33,441 nucleotides of DNA, taken from Flavobacteriales bacterium. Lineage in GTDB: Bacteria; Bacteroidota; Bacteroidia; Flavobacteriales_F; PHOS-HE28. The translations under genes and the position numbers were made by a program. The stretch is from positions 1-33,441 of the forward strand of contig JADIYA010000023.1 in assembly GCA_016705545.1 (NCBI GenBank), given 5' to 3'. Within the stretch, counting starts at the first letter, position 1, and each line of letters opens with the position of its first letter. The notes under the pieces are model-generated. The model searched no databases. It worked only from the letters and a program-made list of their open reading frames with translations, and was not told where the DNA came from. Shown here in pieces: positions 31,579 through 33,441 of the stretch.

Positions 31579-33441
31579 CAGGCTTCCACGGTCATGTACT
31601 CCTCGATCGGCGGACAGGTGCAGATGAGGTTGCGATCGCCGAAGGCATTGTCTACACGGCTCACGGTGGGCCAGTATTTCCACTCGCGGTTCACCTGCGC
31701 CGGGAATGCGGCTTGCTCGCGCGAGTAGAGGTGGCTCCATTCGTTGGCGCACACTTCTTCGCTGGTGTGCGGCGCGTTCTTCAGCACGTTATCGGCCTTG
31801 TCGGCCTTGCCCTGCTCAATGGCAGCAACCTCTTGGCGGATGCTGATCATGGCTTCGATGAACCGATCCAGCTCGGCTTTGCTCTCGCTCTCGGTGGGTT
31901 CCACCATGAGCGTCTCGGCCACTGGGAAGCTCACGGTGGGCGCATGGAAGCCGTAATCCATCAGCCGCTTGGCCACATCGCTGACATCCACGCCGGCCGC
32001 GCGCTTGAAGTCGCGGCAATCGAGGATCATCTCATGCGCCACCATGCCCTGGCTGCCAACGTAGAGGATGGGGTAGTGCTTCTCCAGTTTCGCGCGGAGG
32101 TAGTTCGCGTTCAGGATGGCGTAGCGCGTGGCATCGGTGAGGCCCTCGCCGCCGAGCATCTTGATGTACCCGTAACTGATCAGCAGGATGAGCGAGCTGC
32201 CCCATGGTGCAGCGCTAACGGCAGGAACAGATTGCTCTCCGCCGGTCTTGATCACCGGATGGCCGGGCAGGAAGGGCTTCAGCTTGTCGTTCACGCAGAT
32301 GGGCCCCATCCCGGGGCCGCCTCCACCATGCGGGATCGCGAAGGTCTTGTGCAGGTTCAGGTGGCACACATCAGCGCCGATCTCGCCGGGACTTGTCAGT
32401 CCCACTTGCGCGTTCATGTTCGCGCCATCCATATAGACCAGACCGCCGTTGGTGTGAATGGTGCTCGTTATCTCCTTGATGCTCTCCTCATAGACCCCGT
32501 GCGTGCTGGGGTAAGTCACCATCAAGCAGCTCAGCGTGTCCTTGTACTGTTCTGCTTTCGCTTTCAGGTCGGCCACATCCACATGGCCTTCGCCATCGGC
32601 CTTCACCACCACCACCTGCATGCCGGCCATGACTGCACTGGCGGGATTGGTGCCGTGCGCGCTGCTGATCAACGCGATGTTGCGGTGCTTGTCACCACGG
32701 GCCGCGTGGTAGGCGCGGATCACCAGAAGGCCTGCGTATTCGCCTTGCGCACCGCTGTTCGGTTGCAGCGATACGGCTGTGAATCCCGTGGCCTTGGCGA
32801 GCTGTTCGCTCAGCTCCGAGAAGACCTGCTGGTAGCCCTTCACCTGTTCCACTGGCGCGAAGGGGTGGATGTAGGCCCATTCAGGCCTCGTGATGGGCCA
32901 AAGGGTGGCGGCCGCATTCAGCTTCATGGTGCATGAGCCGAGCGGTATCATGCCATGAACGAGCGAGAAATCCTTGTTCTCCAAGCGCTTCATGTAGCGC
33001 ATGAGCTCGGTCTCGGAATGGTGCGTGTTGAAGACCGGGTGCGTGAGGAAATCGCTCTTGCGCTGGAGGTCGGCGGGGCACGCTCGTGCTGGCGCCATTG
33101 CCGGCGCTGCCAGGCGCTTTCATGCCAGCGGCCTCGGCCAGCGCAGTGATCACGTCGCCTACATCCGCAGGGCGCACTGTTTCGTCGAGGGTGATGCTCG
33201 CGTTGCTGCCCTCGTAGCGCAGGTTGATGCCCTTCGCCTCCATCGCATCGCGCAGCTTCTTCACATCCTTCACGCCAGCGAGGGTGATGGTGTCGAAGTA
33301 CGAGCCGTTCGCAACGGTGTAGCCCATCGACTTCGCCGCCTCGGCCACCGAGCGCGCATGCGCGTGGACGTTTCGGGCGATGCGCTTCAAGCCATCGGGG
33401 CCGTGATAGACCGCGTACATGCCGGCCATCACTGCCGAGCA
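31578..33441 (-). CDS. gcvP: Glycine dehydrogenase (decarboxylating), GcvP, partial with one frameshift
   Basis: GcvP is the PLP-dependent P-protein of the glycine cleavage system. The window holds about the C-terminal 620 residues; the N-terminal third lies beyond the right edge. VMAGMYAVYHGPDGLKRIA and GSYFDTITLAG belong to the first half, and IPLGSCTMKLNAAATLWPIT and VSLQPNSGAQGEYAGLL to the second. The PLP-binding Lys lies in HLNLHKTFAIPHGGGGPG. The frame shifts at 33075-33078, where GNGASTSVP must join ADLQRKSDFLTHPVFN. Removing one C from a CCCC run on the coding strand restores it, so a sequencing indel is likely. The C-terminus (RNLICTCPPIEEY) is normal. It is followed by a secreted-protein gene that starts within its stop codon. 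Confidence 0.93.

Noticed and set aside
1..33441. tRNA, rRNA, CRISPR arrays, insertion sequences or prophage genes
   Set aside because: None seen on either strand. The only repeats of note are the soxB tail copies and the hairpins listed.

Overview
The window looks like part of a chromosome from a GC-rich member of the Bacteroidota, most likely a Flavobacteriales-type bacterium known from environmental genomes. Three large secreted proteins occur, and those at 25614-27487 and 27748-29658 end in recognisable type IX secretion (T9SS) sorting domains. Promoters resemble the Bacteroidota -7 box TAnnTTTG, leaders are very short, and Shine-Dalgarno sequences are not evident. The 31-residue COX24-domain gene next to an HU gene also fits. 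I saw no tRNA, rRNA, CRISPR array, transposase or phage gene. No stretch longer than 300 bases lacks a gene; the longest gaps are 2823-3048 and 27488-27747.

Layout. 1-2822 (-): one large unrecognised gene broken by many frameshifts, running off the left edge. 3049-4118 (-): mutY with one frameshift. 4187-5083 (+): HU/IHF-like protein, TPR membrane protein and the COX24-domain mini-protein, closed by a terminator. 5187-10516 (+): housekeeping genes rng, recX, prfB and fumC, then a secreted acetolactate-decarboxylase-like protein. 10583-20791 (-): a 10-kb sulfur island. 20864-23974 (-): RNase D, mannose-1-phosphate guanylyltransferase, SprT-like protein and a small lipoprotein. 24036-25531 (+): mlaE-mlaF. 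25614-31578 (-): three large secreted proteins. 31578-33441 (-): gcvP, partial, with one frameshift.

The sulfur island is the most interesting part. A long operon reads arsR, tauE/safE, metallo-beta-lactamase/double-rhodanese, yeeE-a, yeeE-b, a membrane-anchored TsdA-like dihaem cytochrome c, soxB and a small unknown ORF. The first five genes resemble the BigR sulfide-detoxification operon type. TsdA and SoxB add thiosulfate chemistry, but soxAX, soxYZ and soxCD are absent here. Two further operons follow on the same strand: an exported DsrE-like protein with an outer-membrane porin, and rhodanese, small membrane protein, thioredoxin and lipoprotein rhodanese.

Each of the three sulfur operons is preceded by a Crp/Fnr-type palindrome GTGA-N6-TCAC. 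Its centre lies 33-34 bp upstream of a -7 box, the geometry expected of a class II activator. This suggests one shared regulon under a Crp/Fnr-family activator, with the ArsR protein as a local sulfur sensor. The soxB 3' end is present twice, about 400 bp apart, as diverged copies flanking the small unknown ORF. That points to an insertion or allele exchange at the end of soxB.

Frameshifts in mutY, gcvP, one T9SS gene and the left-edge gene mostly fall in short homopolymers. Uncorrected sequencing indels are the simplest explanation, although the left-edge gene has so many that real decay is possible.
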